Assembly: GCA_900016875.1 (NCBI GenBank)
Contig: FCNR01000030.1
Span: forward strand, 41,478 to 105,477
From: Eubacteriaceae bacterium CHKCI004
Lineage (GTDB): Bacteria; Bacillota; Clostridia; Lachnospirales; Lachnospiraceae
Direction of reading: 5' to 3'
DNA length: 64,000 bases
Part shown: one piece after another, positions 16,436 to 24,675 of the stretch
Numbering within the stretch: position 1 is the stretch's first letter
Layout: the number at the start of each line of letters is the position of its first letter
The notes under the pieces: generated by a model
Told to the model about the DNA's origin: nothing
The model's database searches: none
What the model saw: only the letters and a program-made list of their open reading frames with translations
Translations under genes and position numbers: made by a program

Positions 16436-17795
16436 AAATAACATCTCCCATCAAATCATATTCGCTTGCACCCGTAATGCGCACCGGCACGATATCTCCG
16501 GAAATCATCTCCTCCTCAGAACGGACAAATACATTTCCGTCCACCTTCGGCGCATCCATATAGGTCCTTCCCACATAAATATCTTCTTCGTATAAATATC
16601 CCTCTATCAAAACGGACATTTCTCTGCCCACCATGGCAGAAGCCGCCGCAGCGCTGATATCCTGCTGCAGTTCCATGATGTGGTCACGGCGTGCTTCCTT
16701 GACCTCCTCGTCAATCTGGTCTTCCATGACGGCTGCCTTCGTTCCCTCCTCCGGCGAATAAGTAAACACGCCCAGACGGTCAAACTGCATTTCTTCCACA
16801 AATGCAGCCATCTGTGCAAAATCTTCTTCCGTCTCGCCCGGGAATCCGGTGATCAGCGTCGTGCGCAGTATGATGTCCGGAATTTCTTTCCGAAGCTTCT
16901 CAATAAGAGCGGTCAGTTCCGCCCGGTTTGTCCTCCGACCCATCCGCTTTAAGATGGCGTCCTCGCTGTGCTGGATCGGAATATCCAGATAATGACAGAC
17001 CTTCTTTTCTTCCTTCATCACCTGAATCAGTTCATCGGTGATCTCCTCCGGATAGCAATAGAGAATCCGGATCCAGTCAAGGCCCTCGAGCCTGCAGAGC
17101 TTTCTTAGCAGTTCAGGCAGCATCTTCCTGCCATAAAGATCGACGCCATATACTGTAGTCTCCTGAGCTATGAGGATCAACTCCCTTGCTCCTCCTGCCA
17201 CCAGTCTTTCAGCTTCTTTCAGCAGATCTTCCACAGGAAAACTCCGGTATCTGCCCCGGATATACGGAATAACGCAGTAAGTGCATCTTTTGTTGCAGCC
17301 TTCCGCAATCTTAAGGTATGCGGTATAAGCTCCCGTTGTCACCATACGTTTGTCCGGCAGCGACGGAGGCAGCAGGTCAATGGACGGACAATACACAAGG
17401 GGACATTCTCCGTCAGTCTGTGCCTCTTCTGTTCCGGACACCTTAAGCAGCTTATCAAGCACCGGCACGATCTCCGTGTATCCGCTTGTTCCGATGACCG
17501 CGTCCACTTCCGGAAGCTCCGCGGCGATCTCATCTTTGTATCTCTGAGCCAGACATCCTGTGATGACCAGTGCCCGAAGTCTTCCCTTCTCTTTCCAGGA
17601 AGCCATCTCCAGAATAGTCTCAATGCTTTCCTCCTTGGCATCGTGTATGAAGCAGCAGGTATTAATGACGATGGCGTCTGCTTCCGCCTCATCCTCCACG
17701 ATGGTATACCCGCTCTCCGACAACAGTCCCAGCATCTTCTCGCTGTCCACCAGGTTCTTGTCACAGCCCAGGGAAATAAATAATACGTTTTTCAT
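16413..17795 (-). CDS. rimO: Ribosomal protein S12 methylthiotransferase RimO
   Basis: The 460-residue radical SAM enzyme adds a methylthio group to an aspartate of S12. The N-terminal UPF0004 domain has its cluster cysteines at C11, C47 and C81. The radical SAM motif CNKRCTYC has C167, C171 and C174. A C-terminal TRAM domain begins near 395. The length is normal. It starts directly after the folD stop codon (stop and ATG abut) and overlaps pgsA, so folD-rimO-pgsA-pncC form one transcript. Confidence 0.95.
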   Translation of the reverse strand: MKNVLFISLGCDKNLVDSEKMLGLLSESGYTIVEDEAEADAIVINTCCFIHDAKEESIETILEMASWKEKGRLRALVITGCLAQRYKDEIAAELPEVDAVIGTSGYTEIVPVLDKLLKVSGTEEAQTDGECPLVYCPSIDLLPPSLPDKRMVTTGAYTAYLKIAEGCNKRCTYCVIPYIRGRYRSFPVEDLLKEAERLVAGGARELILIAQETTVYGVDLYGRKMLPELLRKLCRLEGLDWIRILYCYPEEITDELIQVMKEEKKVCHYLDIPIQHSEDAILKRMGRRTNRAELTALIEKLRKEIPDIILRTTLITGFPGETEEDFAQMAAFVEEMQFDRLGVFTYSPEEGTKAAVMEDQIDEEVKEARRDHIMELQQDISAAAASAMVGREMSVLIEGYLYEEDIYVGRTYMDAPKVDGNVFVRSEEEMISGDIVPVRITGASEYDLMGDVIYEDEFTE

Positions 17796-18644
17796 CTACT
17801 CATTCATCCTCAATGCCGCTTCCACGCAGTTGTGCATCAGCATGACGATGGTCATCGGGCCTACGCCGCCCGGCACCGGGGTGATCGCGCTGACCTTATC
17901 AATTACGCTGTCATAATCCACATCTCCGCAAAGCTTATTATTTTCATTTCTGTGAATACCCACATCAATGACTACCGCGCCGTCCTTCACATAAGATGCA
18001 TCAAAAAACTTCGGTTTTCCGATGGCCGCCACCAAAATATCCGCTCTTCGGCACACTTCCTTCAGATTCCGGGTGCGGGAATGACAGATAGTCACTGTTC
18101 CGTTTTCTCTGAGAAGAAGCATAGCCATCGGTTTGCCAACGATATTGCTCCGTCCCACAACGACACATTCCTTTCCCTCAATCTCAATGCCGGAACGTTT
18201 TAAAAGCTGGATAATGCCCGCCGGCGTACAGGATACAAATCCCGGTTCTCCGATGGAAAGCGCTCCCACACTCTGAGGATGGAAACCGTCCACATCCTTC
18301 TTCGGAGAGATAGCCTCGATAACCTTTTTTTCATCCATATGATCCGGTATCGGCAGCTGTACCAGAATACCGTTGACGCTGTCATCCTTATTCAACTGAT
18401 CGATCAAATCGAGCAGTTCTTCCTCCGTAGTCTCTTCCGGAAGCTCATAGGCTCTCGACTCTATGCCGATATAGGCGCAGGCTTTCTTTTTATTGCCCAC
18501 ATAAACTGTGGAGGCCGGGTCATTTCCCACCTGAATCACCGCCAGACAGACGGAGATACCCTTCTCCTTCAGTCCGGCGACCTGCTCCTTCAGCTCGTCT
18601 TTGATGTCCGCGGAAATCTTTTTTCCGTCAATTCTCATTGCCAT
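17796..18644 (-). CDS. folD: Bifunctional methylene-THF dehydrogenase/methenyl-THF cyclohydrolase FolD
   Basis: The protein of about 282 residues interconverts 5,10-methylene-, methenyl- and 10-formyl-THF with NADP. Catalytic block STVYVGNKKKAC near 46-57 has the essential lysine (Lys52 by alignment with YVxSK), and QLPIPDHMD, VVVGRSNIVGKP and PVPGGVGPMT are the other family signatures. The ATG at 18644 is chosen over an upstream GTG at 18653 because the only ribosome site (AAAGAG) fits it better; both are possible. It feeds 10-formyl-THF to the purine enzymes encoded near 52-54 kb. Confidence 0.95.
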   Translation of the reverse strand: MAMRIDGKKISADIKDELKEQVAGLKEKGISVCLAVIQVGNDPASTVYVGNKKKACAYIGIESRAYELPEETTEEELLDLIDQLNKDDSVNGILVQLPIPDHMDEKKVIEAISPKKDVDGFHPQSVGALSIGEPGFVSCTPAGIIQLLKRSGIEIEGKECVVVGRSNIVGKPMAMLLLRENGTVTICHSRTRNLKEVCRRADILVAAIGKPKFFDASYVKDGAVVIDVGIHRNENNKLCGDVDYDSVIDKVSAITPVPGGVGPMTIVMLMHNCVEAALRMNE

Positions 18645-18698
18645 TTTCTTCACTCTTTCTATCTTTCATTTGCCGTATTTTCACAGGCAAGATATTTT

Positions 18699-18727
18699 AT
18701 GATACAACACTTTTCCTCATTCGTAAA
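18699..18727 (-). promoter_or_regulatory. Candidate promoter for the folD operon
   Basis: The minus strand reads TTTACG, 17 bp, TATCAT, about 55 bp upstream of folD and downstream of the ftsK stop. Confidence 0.5.
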
Positions 18728-18731
18728 GGAA

Positions 18732-18804
18732 TTTCCTGTAAGTTCTCCCGGGATCCCCGGTACATTTCTCATCCATGTTCCGGCATTTTTCCTATAAGTT
18801 CTCC
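18732..18804. repeat. 17-bp direct repeat of the ftsK tail
   Basis: The 17 bases spanning the ftsK stop (18788-18804) recur with one mismatch at 18732-18748, in the downstream spacer. It looks like a remnant of a small local duplication. No function is evident. Confidence 0.6.
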
Positions 18805-21800
18805 TCAAAAAAGGCGTCCAGCTGTTCCGGACTCATGAGGATCTTGCGGGGCTTGGTACCCTCCTCCGGACCCACGATGCCGGCGTCAGCCAACTGATCG
18901 ATGATCCGCGCCGCCCGGTTAAAACCGATCTTGAACATCCTCTGCAGCATACCGATGGTCGCCTTATCTTTTTCCATGATAAAACGTGCCGCCGCCTCAA
19001 AGTATTCATCTCTCTCGCTGGAAATACTGCCGTTTTTGATCTTATTTTCTATTTTTTCCGATACTTCCGTATCATAAACAGCCACGTCCTCATTTTCCTT
19101 CAGAAATTCCACCACCTGACTGACTTCCGCATCAGAAACAAACGCGCCCTGCACACGCACCGGTTTCTGGTATCCGGATGGATAGAAGAGCATATCTCCT
19201 TTTCCGAGGAGCTTCTCCGCTCCGTTCATGTCGATGATAGTCCGGCTGTCCACACCGGAAGACACAGAAAACGCAATCCTGGACGGTACATTTGCCTTGA
19301 TCAGTCCCGTGATGACATTGACCGACGGACGCTGCGTGGCGATGACCAGATGAATACCCGCCGCACGGGCCAGCTGAGACAGCCGCACGATGGCGTCCTC
19401 CACCTCGCCCGGAGCCACCATCATAAGGTCTGCCAGCTCGTCAATGATGATGACGATCTGCGGCATACGGTTCATTTTCTCCTCATCCACCTGACCGGAA
19501 GCGATCAGCTCGTCAACCTTCTTGTTATAGCCTTCGATATTGCGGACTCCTGTCTCCGTAAACTTCTTGTACCTGTCGGTCATCTCCGCCACCGCCCAGT
19601 TGAGTGCTCCTGATGCTTTCTTAGGGTCTGTGACCACAGGAATGAGCAGATGAGGAATCCCGTTATATGTACTGAGCTCCACCATCTTCGGATCGATCAT
19701 GATCAATTTGACCTCCGTCGGTCTCGCTTTATAAAGGATACTCATGATAAGCGTGTTGATGCAGACGGACTTACCGGAACCGGTCGCTCCGGCAATAAGC
19801 AGATGCGGCATCTTCGCCAGATCCGCCACCACGATCTTGCCGCCAATATCCTTTCCCACGGCAAAAGCCAGCCTGGACTTAAAGTTTTTAAACACCCGGT
19901 TATCAATGAGTTCCCGGAAATGTACAGTCATGTTCTGTTTGTTCGGCACCTCAATACCGATGGCCGCCTTGCCCGGAATCGGCGCTTCGATACGAATATC
20001 CGAAGCCGCCAGATTCAGCTTGATATCATCCGTCAGCGACAGAATCTTGCTGACCTTCGTTCCCTGCTCCGGAAACATCTCATAGCGGGTCACGGTCGGT
20101 CCGCAGCTGATATCGGTGATGGTCACCCGGACGCCAAAGCTCTCCAGCGTGCTCTGCAGCTTCATGGCCGTCTCTTTCAACGTCCTGTCATAATCTGCCG
20201 GGAGCTTCTGTTTTTCTGTCACCAGAAGATTCACAGGCGGGAAAATGTACTCCTCTTTCTTTGCCTGCCGGCGAAGAGGCGGATTGGAAGGAGCGGATGC
20301 AGGCTGAGCGCTCGTTGCTCCGGCATCGGAAGTGCTGCCGGCAGGTCCGGAAACCAAAGAACCAGCCTGAGTATTCTTCCCTGCATTTCCTGCCGCAGCT
20401 TTCGGAACATTCCGTACCATTTTCTCTGCTGTAGTTTCCGGTTCTTCCTGCACTGTTTTCTTTTCCGCAGTTTTCGGAGCTTCCTGTATCGTTTTCTCTT
20501 CCAAAGCTTCCGGAGCTTCCTGTATCGTTTTCTCTTCCAAAGCTTCCGGAGCTTTCTGTATCGTTTTCTCTTCCAAAGCTTCCGGAGCTTCCTGTATCGT
20601 TTTCTCTTCCAAAGCTTCCGGAGCTTTCTGTATTTTATTTTCTGATACAGTTCCCTGAACCTGCTCGTCCATATCATACATCACAGTTTGACATTCTTCT
20701 CTCACCGGCGCTGCCGAACCTGTCATTTCCTCTGACTCCACAGGACTCGTCTCAGAAAAACCTGCTGTAAAAATATCCTGCTTTTCTCCTGCCGGTTCAT
20801 CAGAAAACAGCTCCCGGGTTGTTTCCTCGTTTAATGAGAGAGAAGAGAAGTCCAGACTGCCGTTGAATGCATCTGTCTTCCCGTCTTCTTCAGTAAATGG
20901 ATAGATTTCCGGATGCAGCTCTTTCAGAGAATCTTTTTTCTTCACTTCATCTTCCGGGGTGAAGAGCGGAATATGGATTCTGATATCCGGCTGTTTTCTC
21001 TTTTTCGCTGCCGCACGGCGTGCATTGCCTGACGCGCGTCTGCCGTCGGTCTGAGGCTGCAGTTCTTCTCCATCCTTTGATGCAGCCTCCTTCTCCGCCT
21101 TCTTTTCTTCCATCTCTTTTATTTTTTCTTCACACTGCTTCTCCCGAAGCTTATCCTGTGCGGTCGCCCGCTCTCTGGCAGCCTGTCTCCGCTTTTCTTC
21201 CGCTTCTTTCCATGCTTTTCGGATCCGTGCGATCCCCTGGCGGAAAAATCCTACGAAAGATCGCTGGGTCAGCAGAATCAGGGCCAGCAAGAGGATACAG
21301 GAAATAATCACGATTGCTCCCGGCGTCCCAAACCAGCTTTGCAGCAGCAGGCTGATACCGCCGCCAAGAATACCTCCCGCTCCGCGGTCTGTGGCCGCCA
21401 CGGTAAATAAATCATAGAACTCCCGGACATCCTGCCGGCAGATCAGCTGGGCGTAAGCAGAAACCATTGTCAGCACCACAAAACCGGCGCCGCATTTTTT
21501 CATAGCGAGCAGGCTGTAGTCATTGGCCAGCAGCACTGTCACCATAAGGAAAAAAGCCACTGGCATCACATATTGCACACAGCCAAAGATTCCAAAGAAA
21601 AAACTGCTGAGCCACACGCCCACCACGCCGCATAAGCCAAAGTTGCTGAGCATCATAATCAGCATAATGCCGAAGGAAGCCACCAGCTGTATCTCATTTT
21701 TCATAGGTATTCCCTGCGAAATCTTTGTTTTGCGTGAAGACCTCCCGGAAGACTTCTTTCCGGATGTCCTTCCGGTACTCCGGGTTTTCAAAGAGGAAGT

Positions 21801-21884
21801 TTTTGCAGCAGCAGAAGTCCCGGCCCGTTTTCTGCCGCCGGAAGCACTACCGTTATTTCTTTTTGCATTATTTTGATTCGCCAT
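18792..21884 (-). CDS. ftsK: DNA translocase FtsK/SpoIIIE
   Basis: The 1030-residue membrane-anchored motor pumps chromosomal DNA through the division or sporulation septum. A basic Ser/Lys/Arg-rich N-terminus (1-60) precedes about four membrane helices (68-200), then a long linker (210-555) rich in Lys, Glu and Pro, the RecA-like motor with GATGSGKS near 698-705, and the DNA-reading gamma winged helix at the C-terminus (AARFIMEKDKATIGMLQRMF). The linker contains a 12-residue tandem repeat. GGGAG precedes the start. The upstream neighbour is a TepA-like gene, the same pairing as in Bacillus spoIIIE. It is longer than the 787-residue Bacillus SpoIIIE because of the linker. Confidence 0.95.
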   Translation of the reverse strand: MANQNNAKRNNGSASGGRKRAGTSAAAKTSSLKTRSTGRTSGKKSSGRSSRKTKISQGIPMKNEIQLVASFGIMLIMMLSNFGLCGVVGVWLSSFFFGIFGCVQYVMPVAFFLMVTVLLANDYSLLAMKKCGAGFVVLTMVSAYAQLICRQDVREFYDLFTVAATDRGAGGILGGGISLLLQSWFGTPGAIVIISCILLLALILLTQRSFVGFFRQGIARIRKAWKEAEEKRRQAARERATAQDKLREKQCEEKIKEMEEKKAEKEAASKDGEELQPQTDGRRASGNARRAAAKKRKQPDIRIHIPLFTPEDEVKKKDSLKELHPEIYPFTEEDGKTDAFNGSLDFSSLSLNEETTRELFSDEPAGEKQDIFTAGFSETSPVESEEMTGSAAPVREECQTVMYDMDEQVQGTVSENKIQKAPEALEEKTIQEAPEALEEKTIQKAPEALEEKTIQEAPEALEEKTIQEAPKTAEKKTVQEEPETTAEKMVRNVPKAAAGNAGKNTQAGSLVSGPAGSTSDAGATSAQPASAPSNPPLRRQAKKEEYIFPPVNLLVTEKQKLPADYDRTLKETAMKLQSTLESFGVRVTITDISCGPTVTRYEMFPEQGTKVSKILSLTDDIKLNLAASDIRIEAPIPGKAAIGIEVPNKQNMTVHFRELIDNRVFKNFKSRLAFAVGKDIGGKIVVADLAKMPHLLIAGATGSGKSVCINTLIMSILYKARPTEVKLIMIDPKMVELSTYNGIPHLLIPVVTDPKKASGALNWAVAEMTDRYKKFTETGVRNIEGYNKKVDELIASGQVDEEKMNRMPQIVIIIDELADLMMVAPGEVEDAIVRLSQLARAAGIHLVIATQRPSVNVITGLIKANVPSRIAFSVSSGVDSRTIIDMNGAEKLLGKGDMLFYPSGYQKPVRVQGAFVSDAEVSQVVEFLKENEDVAVYDTEVSEKIENKIKNGSISSERDEYFEAAARFIMEKDKATIGMLQRMFKIGFNRAARIIDQLADAGIVGPEEGTKPRKILMSPEQLDAFFEENL
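20490..20633 (-). repeat. 36-bp tandem repeat in the ftsK linker
   Basis: There are four nearly perfect copies of a 36-bp unit encoding APEALEEKTIQE or APEALEEKTIQK, followed on the C-terminal side by two degenerate copies (APKTAEKKTVQE, EPETTAEKMVRN). The copies differ mainly at one base that swaps E and K. It is in frame, so copy number changes would alter linker length only. Confidence 0.9.
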
Positions 21885-21975
21885 TTTTTAACTCCCTTTT
21901 GCTCATTACTGTTATCCCCATATGCTACGGTTCGCCATATGAGGATTTTTACATATTTCCGTCATCTTATCATAG

Positions 21976-21984
21976 ATAATACCA
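21976..21984 (-). promoter_or_regulatory. Candidate extended -10 for ftsK
   Basis: The minus strand reads TGGTATTAT within the 148-bp spacer between tepA and ftsK. Only T-rich sequence stands at the -35 position. Weak. Confidence 0.3.
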
Positions 21985-22032
21985 TAAATGGCAGGAGAAA
22001 AAAAGTCGCGTTTTTTATGAAAATAACAGTTT

Positions 22033-22716
22033 TTATTTCCCTTTTTCTTCAAAAATTCTGCCATGCAGCCAGGCAAGCGCCTCTGAAATACCTCCCACCT
22101 GATCGGCAAGTCCTGCTTTCACCGCCTCCTCTCCCACCAGAATAGTACCCAGATCTTTTGCCATAACTCCTTTTCTCATCATCATTTCCTCCAGCTCTTC
22201 TTTTTTTGCCCGGGAATGCCCTGCGGTAAAATTAAGAATCCTGTCCTGAATCAGCTTAAAATATTCAAATGTCTGCGGCGCGCCAATGACTGTTCCGCTT
22301 AAACGGACCGGATGAATGAGCATGGTCGCCGTAGGAGCGATAATCGTATAATCTGACGCCACAGAAAGCGGCACGCCAATCGAGTGACTGTCACCTATGA
22401 TCAAAGAAACAACCGGTTTTTCGATGGATGCTATCATTTCCGCCGCCGCAAGACCGCAGGAACAATCACCGCCCATTGTGTTGATCAACAGCAGCACGCC
22501 GTCGATACCGCTGTTATCCTGCGCCTTTGCCAGCAGCGGAAGGAGATGTTCATATTTCGTTGTCTTGGTACGTTCTCCCGCCAGTTCATGACCTTCTATT
22601 TCGCCGATCACTGACAAAAACAGAATGCGGTGACCGCTTCCGTGGCCTGCCAGCAATTCCTCGCCGAACTCAATGAGTCTGCTATCCTGATTTTCTCTGT
22701 TATTCCCGTTATCCAT
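22033..22716 (-). CDS. tepA: ClpP-class serine protease, TepA/YmfB family
   Basis: The 227-residue protein has the ClpP/crotonase fold. The expected catalytic serine is S112 in GDSHSIGVP and the histidine is H135 in TMLIHP; INTMGGDCSCGLAAAEMI is the oxyanion-loop region. Bacillus TepA (translocation-enhancing protein) sits upstream of spoIIIE as this gene does. It has no signal peptide, so it is cytoplasmic. The start is taken at the ATG after AGAAGGAGG; a 49-residue upstream extension has no such site. The natural substrates of this family are poorly known. Confidence 0.9.
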   Translation of the reverse strand: MDNGNNRENQDSRLIEFGEELLAGHGSGHRILFLSVIGEIEGHELAGERTKTTKYEHLLPLLAKAQDNSGIDGVLLLINTMGGDCSCGLAAAEMIASIEKPVVSLIIGDSHSIGVPLSVASDYTIIAPTATMLIHPVRLSGTVIGAPQTFEYFKLIQDRILNFTAGHSRAKKEELEEMMMRKGVMAKDLGTILVGEEAVKAGLADQVGGISEALAWLHGRIFEEKGK

Positions 22717-22906
22717 TTTTCCTCCTTCTGGCGGACGATACCACCCGGTTATCATACGATCCGGCAATCCGGATATCACCGGACGTTTGCCTTCCCGGCA
22801 GACGATCCTCCGCCGCAATACTGTTATCAAAAATAGGATAGCCGGTTTCATGATTTTTATCACAGAGAATCTTTTTCTGGCTTTCTGACAAAATCATGCT
22901 ATAATG

Positions 22907-22915
22907 AACCTCGAA
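22907..22915 (+). promoter_or_regulatory. Extended -10 promoter of the HAD hydrolase gene
   Basis: TGCTATAAT, 80 bp upstream of the start codon. The -35 region (CTGGCT at 17 bp) is poor. The 278-bp spacer between tepA and this gene otherwise shows only short chance frames. Confidence 0.5.
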
Positions 22916-22994
22916 AAAGGCTCGCTGTGACAGCGGCATATTTCCGCGGCATCACTCATTGAAACACCACACATTAGGATGACAGGAGAAAAAA

Positions 22995-23816
22995 ATGTCT
23001 TTAGATTGCACAAAGGTACATAATACAAAAACAGACGCAAAAAAAGATATAAAGATCGCTTTTTTTGATATTGACGGTACATTGATTGATATAGGTACAA
23101 AAGTAGTTTCCCGGCGCATGCTGGACACTCTGATCGCTCTGAAGAAGAACGGCATCAAAATCTGTATTGCCACAGGCCGGGCGCCTGACCGTATTCCACA
23201 TTTTGACGGCGTGGAATTTGACGCTTTCCTGGCCTTTAACGCTTCTTACTGCTTTACCGGCAAAGAAATAATCTTCAGCAATCCAATTCCTTCCGATGAT
23301 GTAAAACGTATTATCCAAAATGCGTCCGAGCTCGGCCGCCCGGTCTCTGTGGCCACGGCAAAACGCAGCGCCGCCAACGGCAGAGATCAGGATCTGATTG
23401 ATTATTATGCCATTTCAAAGCAGACTGTAGAAGTGGCTGATGATTTTGATATTCTTATGGGCGATACAGTATATCAGCTGATGCTTGGCAGCCGTGAAGA
23501 AGAATACGGGCAGTTATTAAAGGGAGTGACCGGAGCCAAGATCACCTCCTGGTGGCCGAGAGCTGTGGATGTGATTCCCGCCGACGGCAGCAAGGGCGTA
23601 GGTGTGGAAAAGATTCTGGAATATTTTCATTTGAATAAAGAAAACGCCATCGCTTTCGGCGACGGCACCAACGATATTGAAATGCTCGCTACCGTGGGCA
23701 CAGGAATCGCCATGGGCAATGCCACGGAAGACGTAAAAGAAATGGCAGATGACATCTGCGGCGACGTGGCCGAAGACGGCATCTACCATTATTGTAAGGC
23801 CCACGGCCTTATATAG
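22995..23816 (+). CDS. HAD-superfamily hydrolase, Cof type
   Basis: The 273-residue phosphatase of the Cof-like IIB group has motif I FFDIDGTL (Asp25 nucleophile, Asp27), motif II IATGR, a large C2 cap, motif III lysine in the DGSKGVGVE region, and motif IV GDGTNDIEM. Members dephosphorylate sugar phosphates, pyridoxal phosphate or FMN; the substrate cannot be told from sequence. It starts after ACAGGAG. The stop codon directly abuts the stop of the convergent lipoprotein gene. Confidence 0.9.
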   Translation: MSLDCTKVHNTKTDAKKDIKIAFFDIDGTLIDIGTKVVSRRMLDTLIALKKNGIKICIATGRAPDRIPHFDGVEFDAFLAFNASYCFTGKEIIFSNPIPSDDVKRIIQNASELGRPVSVATAKRSAANGRDQDLIDYYAISKQTVEVADDFDILMGDTVYQLMLGSREEEYGQLLKGVTGAKITSWWPRAVDVIPADGSKGVGVEKILEYFHLNKENAIAFGDGTNDIEMLATVGTGIAMGNATEDVKEMADDICGDVAEDGIYHYCKAHGLI

Positions 23817-24614
23817 TTACTGTACATTCAGTCCATTCTGCTGCTGAAAAGCCGTCAGCGTCCCGTCTGCGCTCAGTTCTTCCAGGGCGCTGGCAAATGC
23901 TTCCGGGATACCCTGATCTGCCGCGGCGGTAAAACGGTGTACACTGAAATATTTTCCGCTGGTGGTGAGAAGCTTAAGTCCGGCGTCCTGCTGCAGCGCC
24001 AGCGACGCATTTCCTTCGTCCAGGATCATAGCTCCTGAATATCCCTGCGATACGTCGGCAAGTACATCGGCCTCTTTCTGGAATACGATAGTTTCCGCAT
24101 CATACCGGGCAGCAAGATAATCGGAAAAAACCGCTTCTTCTGTCTCTGCCCGGGCGGCGATGGTCACACCGCGCAGATGGCTGGTTTTCCGGAGGCCCTG
24201 ACCTTTTGCCGCCAGAACGCAGAGTCCCGTCTCATAAACCGGTTCAGACTGCGCGTAGGTGGATGTGTCCCCCACTTCCGGTTCCAGTGTCCCCAAAAAC
24301 AGATCACATGATATTCCTGAAGCATCTTCGCCGGAAGATGACTGCACTTTGGCAGCGTATTCCGAAGCGCTGACAGTCCGAAACTCATAAGTAATCCCGG
24401 TGCGTTCAGACAGTGTATTCATCAAATCCACATAATATCCCGATGCATTTCCATTTTCATCTGCCGAATAATACGGCGCATTTTTTTCTTCGACGCCCAC
24501 ATAATAGTCCGGCCGTTCCGGTTCCGGTGCTGTCTCTTGTTCCTCCGCTTTTGCGCATCCTGCCAAAAGCAGAACTGCTGTCAGAAACAATGCTCCTAAT
24601 TTCCATTTTTTCAT
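23817..24614 (-). CDS. Extracellular solute-binding lipoprotein (SBP family 3-like)
   Basis: The 265-residue protein has a lipoprotein signal, with the lipobox LLAGC ending at Cys20, and then a periplasmic-binding fold of the amino-acid/HisJ type: YYVGVEEKNAPYYSADENG, GYYVDLMNTLSERTGI, and a C-terminal AFASALEELSADGTLTAFQQ. It should be anchored outside the membrane and bind a small ligand, probably an amino acid. No permease or ATPase gene is adjacent, so it is an orphan binding protein. It lies 61 bp downstream of the HsdM-like gene on the same strand and could be cotranscribed with it. Confidence 0.85.
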   Translation of the reverse strand: MKKWKLGALFLTAVLLLAGCAKAEEQETAPEPERPDYYVGVEEKNAPYYSADENGNASGYYVDLMNTLSERTGITYEFRTVSASEYAAKVQSSSGEDASGISCDLFLGTLEPEVGDTSTYAQSEPVYETGLCVLAAKGQGLRKTSHLRGVTIAARAETEEAVFSDYLAARYDAETIVFQKEADVLADVSQGYSGAMILDEGNASLALQQDAGLKLLTTSGKYFSVHRFTAAADQGIPEAFASALEELSADGTLTAFQQQNGLNVQ

Positions 24615-24675
24615 AAAATATATTCTCCATTCTCTCTGCCCTGTCCAGGATATCTTCCGTCATCCGCCTCGCCGG

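Noticed and set aside
20490..20633. Possible CRISPR array from 36-bp regular repeats
   Set aside because: The copies are directly tandem without spacers and lie in frame inside ftsK.
19650..20677. Plus-strand frame with FRSFLYRFLFQS repeats, and a minus-strand shifted frame rich in KRKRYRKLRKLW
   Set aside because: Both are out-of-frame readings of the ftsK tandem repeat.
22709..22939. Minus-strand frame of 76 codons upstream of tepA
   Set aside because: It covers the divergent promoter region, overlaps the tepA start in another frame and has no ribosome site.
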